Positions 1 through 5,050 of a DNA stretch of 5,050 nt are shown here, in pieces. Source of the DNA: Sulfurimonas sp. (lineage in GTDB: Bacteria; Campylobacterota; Campylobacteria; Campylobacterales; Sulfurimonadaceae); assembly GCA_027063215.1 (NCBI GenBank), contig JAMOSE010000190.1, positions 1-5,050 on the forward strand. The letters run 5' to 3'. Position 1 is the stretch's first letter. Every line of letters starts with the position of its first letter. The translations under genes and the position numbers were made by a program. The notes beneath the pieces were generated by a model. That model searched no databases. It had not been told where the DNA came from and saw only the letters and a program-made list of their open reading frames with translations.

Positions 1-525
1 CTAATGAAAAGCATAGTCACTTTTTGTACGAATATTTTTCTTTAAAGCGTAGATATTTTTATACATAATGTTCTCTATCTCATACTCTTTTATGCCATTT
101 GGTAACTTAATTTTAAAATCATCACCAACTTCTTTTTTAAGCATAGCACGAGCAAGCGGAGAGTGTACTGAGATAAGTCCGTGCTCTGGTTCACTTTCCA
201 AAACACCACAGATTGTAAAAACTTTTTCTTCATCTGTATCAAGATCTACAAGAGTAACACTACTTCCAAAAGAGACACGTTTATGATCATGCAAAGAGGG
301 ATCAATAACCTGTGCATTTTGGATCATCTTGTTCAGATAAAAAAGTCGTTTATCTATAAAACGCAGCTTCTCTTTGGCAGCCTGATAGTCAGCATTTTCA
401 CTGCGATCACCCAAAGCAGCAGCAACAAGTTTTTCCTGTGCAGTTTTTGGCTTTTCAACTTCAAGAAGGTATTTAAACTCTTCAACAAGAGCATCATACC
501 CTTCTATACTCATAGGCTCTTTCAA
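1..525 (-). CDS. greB: Transcription elongation factor GreB (GreA/GreB family)
   Basis: Predicted RNA polymerase secondary-channel factor that stimulates cleavage of the 3' end of backtracked transcripts. Residues 1-75 form the N-terminal coiled-coil arm and about 83-157 the FKBP-like C-terminal domain. The tip motif LGDRSENADYQ (residues 38-48) matches recalled E. coli GreB rather than GreA (which has HGDLKENAEYH) and keeps the two acidic tip residues D40 and E43. LARAMLKKEVGD (124-135) is also GreB-like, while NAQVID (70-75) and FGSSVTLVDLDTDEE are more GreA-like, so the protein is mixed. The start is probably TTG at 525-523, because MKEPMSIEGY aligns with the Gre N-terminus (MKTP.. in E. 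coli GreB); the ATG at 513-511 would remove the conserved Pro region but has an AAAGAG just upstream. Complete, 174 residues, with a basic tail of about 17 residues past the usual family end. It lies 9 bp behind the 108-residue gene and is probably cotranscribed with it. The family call is firm; GreB over GreA is likely. Confidence 0.9.
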   Translation of the reverse strand: MKEPMSIEGYDALVEEFKYLLEVEKPKTAQEKLVAAALGDRSENADYQAAKEKLRFIDKRLFYLNKMIQNAQVIDPSLHDHKRVSFGSSVTLVDLDTDEEKVFTICGVLESEPEHGLISVHSPLARAMLKKEVGDDFKIKLPNGIKEYEIENIMYKNIYALKKNIRTKSDYAFH

Positions 526-534
526 AGAGTAGCT

Positions 535-861
535 CTAATGATGAAAACCTAAAATATAATAGGTCTCTTTATTTGGTAATTTTTCAATATCTACTTTATA
601 TTTTTCTTTAAAATGCGCTATCTTTTCATGAGCTTCTTCAGCCAGTTCTGCAGTTGGAGAATCTACTTTGATTTTCAAGTGATTTGTTGTATTTGAGAGA
701 GCCACATAGGCATTATTAACTTTTAAGTGTTCATTTAAGTCTAAGATATGTTTCTCTATTTTATCATATCCTGGAGTACTCTCTTGAATCTCTTTGAGTT
801 GCTTTTTGAGTGCATCATTTGGCACATATCCTAACTGTGTTAATATCGCTTCTGCATCCAT
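535..861 (-). CDS. Hypothetical protein, 108 residues, upstream of greB
   Basis: I do not recognise this family. It is soluble-looking, with no signal peptide, membrane segment, cysteine or obvious metal motif. By eye there is an N-terminal helical half (residues 2-10, 15-28, 32-46), two likely beta strands (AYVALSN 51-57 and HLKIKVD 61-67), a charged helix (70-88) and a last strand YYILGF ending in His-His. That alpha/beta pattern suggests a small compact domain and possibly a binding partner, but no function is assigned. The start is well supported: ATG at 861-859 has AAGGA 8 nt upstream, and the codon use resembles its neighbours. It is the first gene of the leftward unit, and its TAG stop lies 9 bp before the greB TTG, so the two are likely cotranscribed. 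It is probably a lineage-restricted conserved gene rather than a spurious frame, because it has its own strong ribosome-binding site and fills the space exactly. Confidence 0.8.
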   Translation of the reverse strand: MDAEAILTQLGYVPNDALKKQLKEIQESTPGYDKIEKHILDLNEHLKVNNAYVALSNTTNHLKIKVDSPTAELAEEAHEKIAHFKEKYKVDIEKLPNKETYYILGFHH

Positions 862-869
862 TTATATTT

Positions 870-874
870 TCCTT
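870..874 (-). promoter_or_regulatory. Ribosome binding site of the 108-residue gene
   Basis: On the minus strand AAGGA lies 8 nt before the ATG at 861-859, inside an A-rich leader. This fixes the start of the hypothetical gene. I see no equally convincing promoter for the leftward unit; the candidates are TATTAT (rc of 892-897) and TATAGT (rc of 939-944), both without a -35 box. Confidence 0.7.
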
Positions 875-940
875 TTTTTATGATGTGAAAAATAATATCA
901 GTTTTTTGTAAATATTCAGTGTTGATTTATCTATTGATAC

Positions 941-946
941 TATAAT
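941..946 (+). promoter_or_regulatory. Candidate -10 box of the HDOD-rnr-holA operon
   Basis: An exact TATAAT within a very AT-rich stretch of the divergent intergenic region. Transcription would begin near 953, giving a leader of about 54 nt before the ATG at 1007. There is no -35 hexamer at normal spacing (TTGATT at 922-927 is only 13 nt away), which is usual for housekeeping promoters in Campylobacterota, where the -10 and AT-rich upstream DNA dominate. A weaker alternative, TATAAA at 982-987, would start transcription within the ribosome-binding site. Confidence 0.55.
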
Positions 947-957
947 TATGAATATAA

Positions 958-975
958 AGATGTTTATACACATCT
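958..975. repeat. 18-bp imperfect dyad, candidate operator or leader hairpin
   Basis: AGATGTTTATACACATCT pairs with itself at 8 of 9 positions; only T964/C969 fails. It starts about 5 nt after the predicted transcription start from TATAAT (941-946), a classic place for a repressor to block initiation. In RNA it could instead form a 6-bp stem with a 6-nt loop. The symmetry is seen directly; regulatory use is inferred and no known operator consensus was recognised. Confidence 0.45.
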
Positions 976-991
976 CCATTTTATAAAATTC

Positions 992-999
992 AAAAAGAG
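992..999 (+). promoter_or_regulatory. Ribosome binding site of the HDOD gene
   Basis: AAAAAGAG lies 7 nt before the ATG at 1007. It is purine-rich and correctly spaced, and it supports this start. Confidence 0.6.
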
Positions 1000-1006
1000 C
1001 ATAAAT

Positions 1007-1807
1007 ATGACAGAAGAAATACTTAAAAAAATCAAACAACTTCCACCGCTTCCGGAGTCTGCAATGCAGATTGAAGCAGTTTACCAAAATCCTGATTCTA
1101 CTTTTAACGATATGGTTAAAATTCTAGAAAAAGATCCACTGCTTACTGCAGACATTTTAAAAGCTGCAAATTCACCGCTTTACGGTTTTTCTCGTGAGAT
1201 CAATGCCATTTCTCAAGCAGTAGGTCTCTTTGGAATGGGAACAGTTCGTGGATTTGCACTTGCTTCTATTGTTAAAAAGAGTTTTACACTTGATCTCTCT
1301 CCCTATGGCATCAGTAATGAGATGTTTTCTCAACTCTCTAAAAAACAACATGCGCTTATGACAGCATGGTGTATTAGAAAAGAGAACAGACTTTTAGGTG
1401 TTTTATCACCGGCTGCATTTTTAGTTGAAATTGGAAAAGTTCTTATTGCACAACAAATTATTGCGGATGAAAGAGTAGAAGAGTTTAAAGATGCACTCGC
1501 TGAGCTTGACGATGTTGAAGCAGCAGAACGGGAGATCGTTGGTGTCGATACACCGGAAGTCAGTGCTACTATCTTTGCACAGTGGAAATTTGAAGAGGGT
1601 CTTGTCGATGTTATCAGAAACTGTCAAAACCCAGATCAAGCAGAAGATGAAGATAAACGTGCTGCACAGATCTTAAATGTTGTTCGTGTTACTGTTCCTA
1701 TAAATGGCAAGGTAACACCTGAGAGTATCCAAAAAGCAAAAGAACTTATAGAAGCGTATGGTCTTGATATGCCAAGCTTTGAAAAAGCAATAGAGGCTTT
1801 TGAATAA
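1007..1807 (+). CDS. HDOD-domain protein with degenerate HD residues
   Basis: 266-residue cytoplasmic protein of the HDOD family (Pfam PF08668), relatives of HD-GYP phosphodiesterases thought to act as non-catalytic signalling or scaffold modules. Family marks in order are LPPLPESAMQI (12-22), DPLLTADILKAANSPLYG (43-60), the AISQAVGLFGMGTVRG helix region (67-82), a retained His in KKQHALMTAW (H115), LVEIGKVLI (139-147) and EREIVGVDTPEVSATIFAQW (starting at 174). Where HD-type enzymes have LLHDIGK, this protein has VE, and the later usual DH is D181-T182, so metal-dependent hydrolysis is unlikely. The domain fills most of the protein; the C-terminal 40 residues are helical and charged, and no GGDEF, EAL, receiver or membrane part is attached. 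It is the first gene of the rightward operon, and its stop overlaps the next gene by 8 nt. HDOD membership is secure; the actual role is unknown, and the link to RNase R and HolA may be only transcriptional. Confidence 0.88.
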   Translation: MTEEILKKIKQLPPLPESAMQIEAVYQNPDSTFNDMVKILEKDPLLTADILKAANSPLYGFSREINAISQAVGLFGMGTVRGFALASIVKKSFTLDLSPYGISNEMFSQLSKKQHALMTAWCIRKENRLLGVLSPAAFLVEIGKVLIAQQIIADERVEEFKDALAELDDVEAAEREIVGVDTPEVSATIFAQWKFEEGLVDVIRNCQNPDQAEDEDKRAAQILNVVRVTVPINGKVTPESIQKAKELIEAYGLDMPSFEKAIEAFE

Positions 1808-3755
1808 ATTGCACGAACTAAAGACACTTCTTATAAAACTCACGCATGGCGTGAGTGAACAAGACATTTCACAAGAGGAACTCCTTCTTATAAAAGAGTG
1901 GCTTGCAAAAAAATACCTTACATTTAAAAACAACAGTTACAAATTCAACTCAAAATATCGTGCCGGAGTCTTGGGACTTGTTCAAAAAGGAACAGCTTAT
2001 CTGCATGTAATTGGAGAAAATGTCAAAGATCTCTATATTGAAGAGATCGGCAGTGCTACAGAAGGCGATTTAATCATTGCCAAAAGGCTTATTGGAAAAC
2101 GGGGTGGAGCCAGTGCAACAATTGCAGAAGTTGTCGGAAGAGAAGAGAGTTATGGGGTTGGCTATATTATAAAAAAATATGGACACAAATCTCTCGTCGA
2201 TATAAAAACCGACCATCCTGTTGGTGTTGAACTCAGCCAAGAAGCACTACAGAATTATGCCCTCGGAGATGTTTTTAAGATAGATCACCAAGAACATAAA
2301 ATTGTTGAGAGACTTGGCTCTATAGATGATCCAAAAGTTGATGAGAAAATTGTTTTAGCACAGTATAACAAACATGATGCGTTTGATGAAGAGGTGTTAA
2401 AAATAGCGCGCTCATTTACTCCGGTAGATGCAAAAAAATATCCAAATAGAAAGGATCTCAGAGAGTTGCCTTTTTGTACCATCGATCCTGTTACTGCAAA
2501 AGATTTTGATGATGCTATTTATTGGGATGATACAAACAGTACCTTGTATGTTGCTATTGCAGATGTAAGTGAATATGTAAAACCTTTTGGAGCACTTGAT
2601 AATGAAGCAATCTACAGAGGCTTTTCTATCTATCTGCCTCACAGATCGATTCCGATGCTCCCACGAGAACTCAGTGAGACACTCTGTTCCCTGCAGCCTC
2701 ACATAGACAGACTTGCCTATGTTTTTGAGATAAAATTAGACAAAGAGACTCTTGAAGTAACAGACTCTAAAGTATATGAAGCATTAATACATTCAGACAG
2801 AAGATTTAACTATGAAGAGATCGATGCTTTTTTTGAAGGCAGACTGCGTGCAAAAAATCAAGAAGAAAAGATCATTTTTGACTCTTTAAGCAAACTCAGA
2901 GTCATTACTGACAGACTCAAAGCAAAACGTCTTGAGCACGGTTTTGATTTTCACTCCATTGAGATCTCTATGAAACTTGATGAAAATACAAATCTTATAG
3001 CAACCACAGAATCAAAAGAGACACCATCCCATGCCCTTATAGAAGATTGTATGCTTTTGGCAAACAAAGAGGCTGCCAAACGATATGATCGCGGTATATT
3101 TAGAATTCATGAACCACCAAGTCAAAGCAAACTACAGGCACTCTACCAAGAACTCTCAGCTATAGGTATGCAAATAGAGATAAAAAATACAATCAAAGAG
3201 ACTATTGAAGCTATTCAGCAACAAGCTCGGGAGATGGGTATAGAGAGTGAAGTCGATACACTGATCATTCGAGCACAGATGCAGGCACGCTATGCGCCAT
3301 TTAATTCTGGTCACTTTGGACTTGGATTTGAGGAGTATACACACTTTACTTCTCCAATTCGTCGCTACTCTGACTTGATTGTTCACAGACTTCTTAAAGC
3401 CATTGCAAAAGGTGATAAAAAAGAGGGATCTTATGTTTTACGAAATATTGAGACGCTTTCTATGATGATCAGTGAAAAAGAGCGCGAAGCCAGCACTATA
3501 GAATCTGACTACAAAGCACGTAAATATGCCCGTTGGGCAAAAGAGCATCTAGGAAAAGAGTTTAAAGCAAAAATTACAGCTACAGATCCTGAAATCAGAG
3601 CCGATCTGCATGATACTATTATGGGAGCACGTCTTCATATCACAACTGCACAAAATGTTGTTTTATTTGAAGATGTAACTGTTCGTATAGATAAAGTTGA
3701 TATTCCAAGAGCACGTATCTATGCAGCTGTTGTAGGAAAAGCAGACGATGTATAA
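1800..3755 (+). CDS. rnr: Ribonuclease R (VacB/RNase II family 3'-5' exoribonuclease)
   Basis: Processive 3'-5' hydrolytic exoribonuclease that degrades structured RNA, including defective rRNA, to short oligonucleotides. Domains: a short helical N-terminus (1-50) that may be a reduced winged helix, two cold-shock/OB domains (about 51-115 and 116-190), the RNB catalytic domain (about 221-540) and a short, divergent C-terminal S1 domain (583-648). The catalytic motif LPFCTIDPVTAKDFDDAI gives D229, D235, D237 and D238, spaced like D201/D207/D209/D210 of E. coli RNase II. HFTSPIRRYSDL (515-526) holds the conserved arginine, and E568-x-D570 matches the last active-site glutamate region. At 651 residues it is far shorter than E. 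coli RNase R (about 813) and lacks the lysine-rich tail; H. pylori RNase R is similarly short. AKDFDDA favours RNase R over RNase II. The start is probably TTG at 1800 (AGAGG only 3 nt upstream); TTG at 1809 and GTG at 1851 are alternatives. It overlaps the genes on both sides by 8 nt, suggesting coupled translation. Confidence 0.95.
   Translation: MNKLHELKTLLIKLTHGVSEQDISQEELLLIKEWLAKKYLTFKNNSYKFNSKYRAGVLGLVQKGTAYLHVIGENVKDLYIEEIGSATEGDLIIAKRLIGKRGGASATIAEVVGREESYGVGYIIKKYGHKSLVDIKTDHPVGVELSQEALQNYALGDVFKIDHQEHKIVERLGSIDDPKVDEKIVLAQYNKHDAFDEEVLKIARSFTPVDAKKYPNRKDLRELPFCTIDPVTAKDFDDAIYWDDTNSTLYVAIADVSEYVKPFGALDNEAIYRGFSIYLPHRSIPMLPRELSETLCSLQPHIDRLAYVFEIKLDKETLEVTDSKVYEALIHSDRRFNYEEIDAFFEGRLRAKNQEEKIIFDSLSKLRVITDRLKAKRLEHGFDFHSIEISMKLDENTNLIATTESKETPSHALIEDCMLLANKEAAKRYDRGIFRIHEPPSQSKLQALYQELSAIGMQIEIKNTIKETIEAIQQQAREMGIESEVDTLIIRAQMQARYAPFNSGHFGLGFEEYTHFTSPIRRYSDLIVHRLLKAIAKGDKKEGSYVLRNIETLSMMISEKEREASTIESDYKARKYARWAKEHLGKEFKAKITATDPEIRADLHDTIMGARLHITTAQNVVLFEDVTVRIDKVDIPRARIYAAVVGKADDV
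1838..1856. repeat. Perfect 8-bp hairpin inside the 5' end of rnr
   Basis: ACTCACGC and GCGTGAGT pair perfectly around a 3-nt ATG loop. The stem has 5 G-C pairs in an AT-rich background and covers rnr codons 13-19, about 38 nt after the TTG start. No T-run follows on the plus strand, so it is not a terminator for the operon. On the minus strand TTTTAT follows, but no leftward transcript is expected there. It could affect translation or RNA processing at the HDOD-rnr junction; that role is inference. Confidence 0.5.
3734..3737 (+). promoter_or_regulatory. Ribosome binding site of holA, inside rnr
   Basis: AGGA lies 10 nt before the holA ATG at 3748, within the last codons of rnr. It supports the overlapping start and allows both coupled and independent initiation. 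Confidence 0.55.
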
Positions 3756-4716
3756 AAACGAATTTGACAATCATATTCGTAACAAAACAGTGTCAAACTC
3801 TTTTGTTTTCTTTGGTGAAAGTGCTTTTTTGATCGATATGTATACAAAAATGCTCAGTACTGTTGAAGATGCGAATATCCTCACTTTTTATCATGATGAA
3901 TATGATTTCAACTCCGCAAAAGCACATCTCTCTCAAGGTTCACTCTTTGGAGACAGAAATATTCTTGTCATTAAAAGCCAAAAGAAAATTCCCAAAAAAG
4001 AGCTTGACATACTTTTGGCATTGGCACATAAAAATCCTGACAATCTTTTTATCTATGCCTATTATGGCAGTGATCACAAAAGCTATAACAATACAAAAAG
4101 CTTTAAAAAGACAGATACAATGAGTGTTCGTTTCTTTCATCCAAAAGAGTATGAAGCTCAAAATATTCTTCTACAGATCGCACAGGAAAAAAGTGTCAAG
4201 ATTGATAAATACACACTCTCACATCTTTTGAAAATTCATAATGGCGATGTAGCACTTGCAGCCAATGAAATCGAAAAATTTCAAGTATTTGATCGTGAGA
4301 TTACAACCAAAGATGTTGATGTCCTTGTTTATGGTCTAGGAGAAGTCAACCTTGATGATTTTATCAAAAAACTTTTAGAGAAAAAAGATTTTAAAGAAGA
4401 TCTCAAAACGATTTTAGAACATGGAGAGGATGAGATTCGGATCCTTACAGCAATCACCTCCTATCTTACACAACTTTATATGTTTAATATCTATATTCGT
4501 GTCAACGGAGCACCCAATGCTTTGGAAATTTTAGGCTACCCTGCCCCAAAATTTGTTGTAGAACAAAAAGCCTCTTTGGCAATAAAAATAAAACCACAAA
4601 CATATTACAGACTTCATGAACTGCTTTTAGAAAACGAGTTAAAAATGAAAAGCGCTCATATAGATAAAAATGCTATATTATTTTCAACATTAATCAAACT
4701 TCAAAAACTACTTTAA
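3748..4716 (+). CDS. holA: DNA polymerase III delta subunit (clamp loader)
   Basis: Delta subunit of the clamp-loader complex, which opens the beta sliding clamp so that it can be placed on primed DNA. The 322 residues are near the family length (E. coli about 343). FVFFGESAFLIDMYTKML (20-36 region) matches the family's N-terminal GEE-xFL motif. GSLFGDRNILVI (64-75) contains L66-F67 at the place of E. coli L73-F74, the pair that wedges into the beta clamp. NGDVALAANEIEKF (165-178) is the characteristic delta motif of the second domain, and the rest is the helical collar domain. There is no Walker A motif, as expected for delta, which does not bind ATP. The ATG start overlaps the rnr stop by 8 nt (ATGTATAA). 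The rnr-holA adjacency is, as I recall, shared with Helicobacter, which supports both assignments. The coding frame ends 24 bp before the next gene, with no terminator between them. Confidence 0.92.
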   Translation: MYKNEFDNHIRNKTVSNSFVFFGESAFLIDMYTKMLSTVEDANILTFYHDEYDFNSAKAHLSQGSLFGDRNILVIKSQKKIPKKELDILLALAHKNPDNLFIYAYYGSDHKSYNNTKSFKKTDTMSVRFFHPKEYEAQNILLQIAQEKSVKIDKYTLSHLLKIHNGDVALAANEIEKFQVFDREITTKDVDVLVYGLGEVNLDDFIKKLLEKKDFKEDLKTILEHGEDEIRILTAITSYLTQLYMFNIYIRVNGAPNALEILGYPAPKFVVEQKASLAIKIKPQTYYRLHELLLENELKMKSAHIDKNAILFSTLIKLQKLL

Positions 4717-4728
4717 AGTTTCTTTTTG

Positions 4729-4734
4729 TATAAT
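4729..4734 (+). promoter_or_regulatory. Candidate -10 box of a leaderless perR transcript
   Basis: An exact TATAAT, preceded by TG and a T-rich tract (4717-4727), lies 6 nt before the ATG at 4741. A normal -10 to start distance puts the first transcribed base on, or within a base or two of, the A of that ATG. The bases between (ACACCC after the box) hold no purine-rich ribosome-binding site. There is no -35 match near 4706-4711, as is common in Campylobacterota. Confidence 0.55.
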
Positions 4735-4740
4735 ACACCC

Positions 4741-5050
4741 ATGAATAATTTTACAGAAACTTTACGAGCACACCATTTAAAAGCCACCCCACAACGCTTA
4801 GAGATAGCAAATATACTCTATAAAAAAGGGCATGTCAGTATTGAAGATCTCTATGAAACTCTTCTAAAAAAATTCAACTCTATCTCTCTGGCTACAATTT
4901 ATAAAAATGTCAATATTATGATAGAAAACGCTTTTATACAAGAGATTAAAATTCCAAATCAAAAATCTGTATATGAACTCTCAAAAGAGGCACATGCACA
5001 TCTTGTATGCAACAACTGTGGTATGATTGAAGATATCACTCTTGATCTGA
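4741..5050 (+). CDS. perR: Fur-family regulator, PerR-like (3' end beyond window)
   Basis: Metal-dependent repressor of the Fur family, probably the peroxide-sensing PerR type; only the first 103 residues are present and the frame is open at the window edge. LKATPQRLEIA (13-23) begins the winged-helix DNA-binding domain, and ISLATIYKNVNIM (48-60) is the recognition helix with the family's ATxYxN core. C90-x-x-C93 is the first half of the structural zinc site; the second CxxC would lie outside. Aligned by eye to recalled B. subtilis PerR, the regulatory metal ligands H37, D85, H91, H93 and D104 correspond to H31, E79, H85, H87 and D98. Aspartate rather than glutamate at the last position favours PerR over Fur, and the sequence also resembles Campylobacter PerR. 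The start is set by family length (TPQR at residue 16), although no ribosome-binding site precedes it. Fur or Zur remain possible until the C-terminus is seen. Confidence 0.85.
   Translation, partial: MNNFTETLRAHHLKATPQRLEIANILYKKGHVSIEDLYETLLKKFNSISLATIYKNVNIMIENAFIQEIKIPNQKSVYELSKEAHAHLVCNNCGMIEDITLDL

Noticed and set aside
878..1087. Minus-strand open frame of 69 codons across the divergent intergenic region
   Set aside because: Low-complexity F/I/K-rich product, overlaps the start of the HDOD gene and the promoter region, and has no family resemblance.
1838..1870. Hairpin as a rho-independent terminator between the HDOD gene and rnr
   Set aside because: No T-run follows on the plus strand; it lies within rnr coding sequence and rnr is needed downstream.
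1673..1933. Minus-strand open frames opposite the HDOD/rnr junction
   Set aside because: Antisense shadows of two well-identified genes, with no recognisable product.
1800..3755. RNase II (rnb) instead of RNase R, because of the 651-residue length
   Set aside because: The AKDFDDA and HFTSPIRRYSDL motifs and the linkage to holA match the short RNase R/VacB of Campylobacterota better than the EDMDDA-type RNase II.
4717..4740. A Fur/PerR box for autoregulation of the perR-like gene
   Set aside because: No TTATAAT-type inverted repeat is visible around the -10 box; only the TATAAT itself is present.
1..5050. Mobile element, CRISPR array, tRNA/rRNA, toxin-antitoxin or defence genes
   Set aside because: No repeat array, transposase or integrase motif, or RNA gene pattern was seen on either strand; every open stretch is explained by housekeeping genes.

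Overview
The window is AT-rich bacterial DNA, densely coding and with almost no spacer. It reads as housekeeping chromosome of a Campylobacterota (epsilonproteobacterial) organism, most likely of the free-living Sulfurimonas type. The grounds are the base composition, the short RNase R without a lysine-rich tail, the direct rnr-holA neighbourhood that I recall from Helicobacter (HP1248/HP1247), and a Fur-family protein closely resembling Campylobacter PerR. The genus is an inference from recalled sequences, not from a search.

Layout: two genes run leftward and four rightward from one 145-bp divergent intergenic region (862-1006). Leftward are a 108-residue protein of unknown function (535-861) and, 9 bp behind it, a GreB-type transcript-cleavage factor (1-525) that probably starts at TTG. 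Rightward are an HDOD-domain protein (1007-1807), RNase R (1800-3755), the DNA polymerase III delta subunit HolA (3748-4716) and the first 103 codons of a PerR-like regulator (4741 to beyond the window end). The HDOD/rnr and rnr/holA junctions each overlap by 8 nt, so the first three rightward genes look like one translationally coupled operon. The perR-like gene has its own TATAAT so close to its ATG that a leaderless transcript is predicted.

Functionally the window joins RNA metabolism (Gre factor rescuing backtracked RNA polymerase, RNase R degrading structured RNA), replication (clamp-loader delta), an HDOD protein probably acting as a signalling or scaffold module, and peroxide/iron-responsive control. 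The divergent region holds a good TATAAT for the rightward operon and an 18-bp near-perfect dyad just downstream of the predicted start, a candidate operator. A perfect 8-bp hairpin lies within the first codons of rnr.

I found no mobile element, CRISPR array, RNA gene, defence cassette or clearly new system. The points most worth a second look are the leaderless perR start, the dyad, the rnr hairpin, the HDOD protein that has lost most HD residues, and the unidentified small protein paired with the Gre factor. No gene-free stretch exceeds 300 bases.
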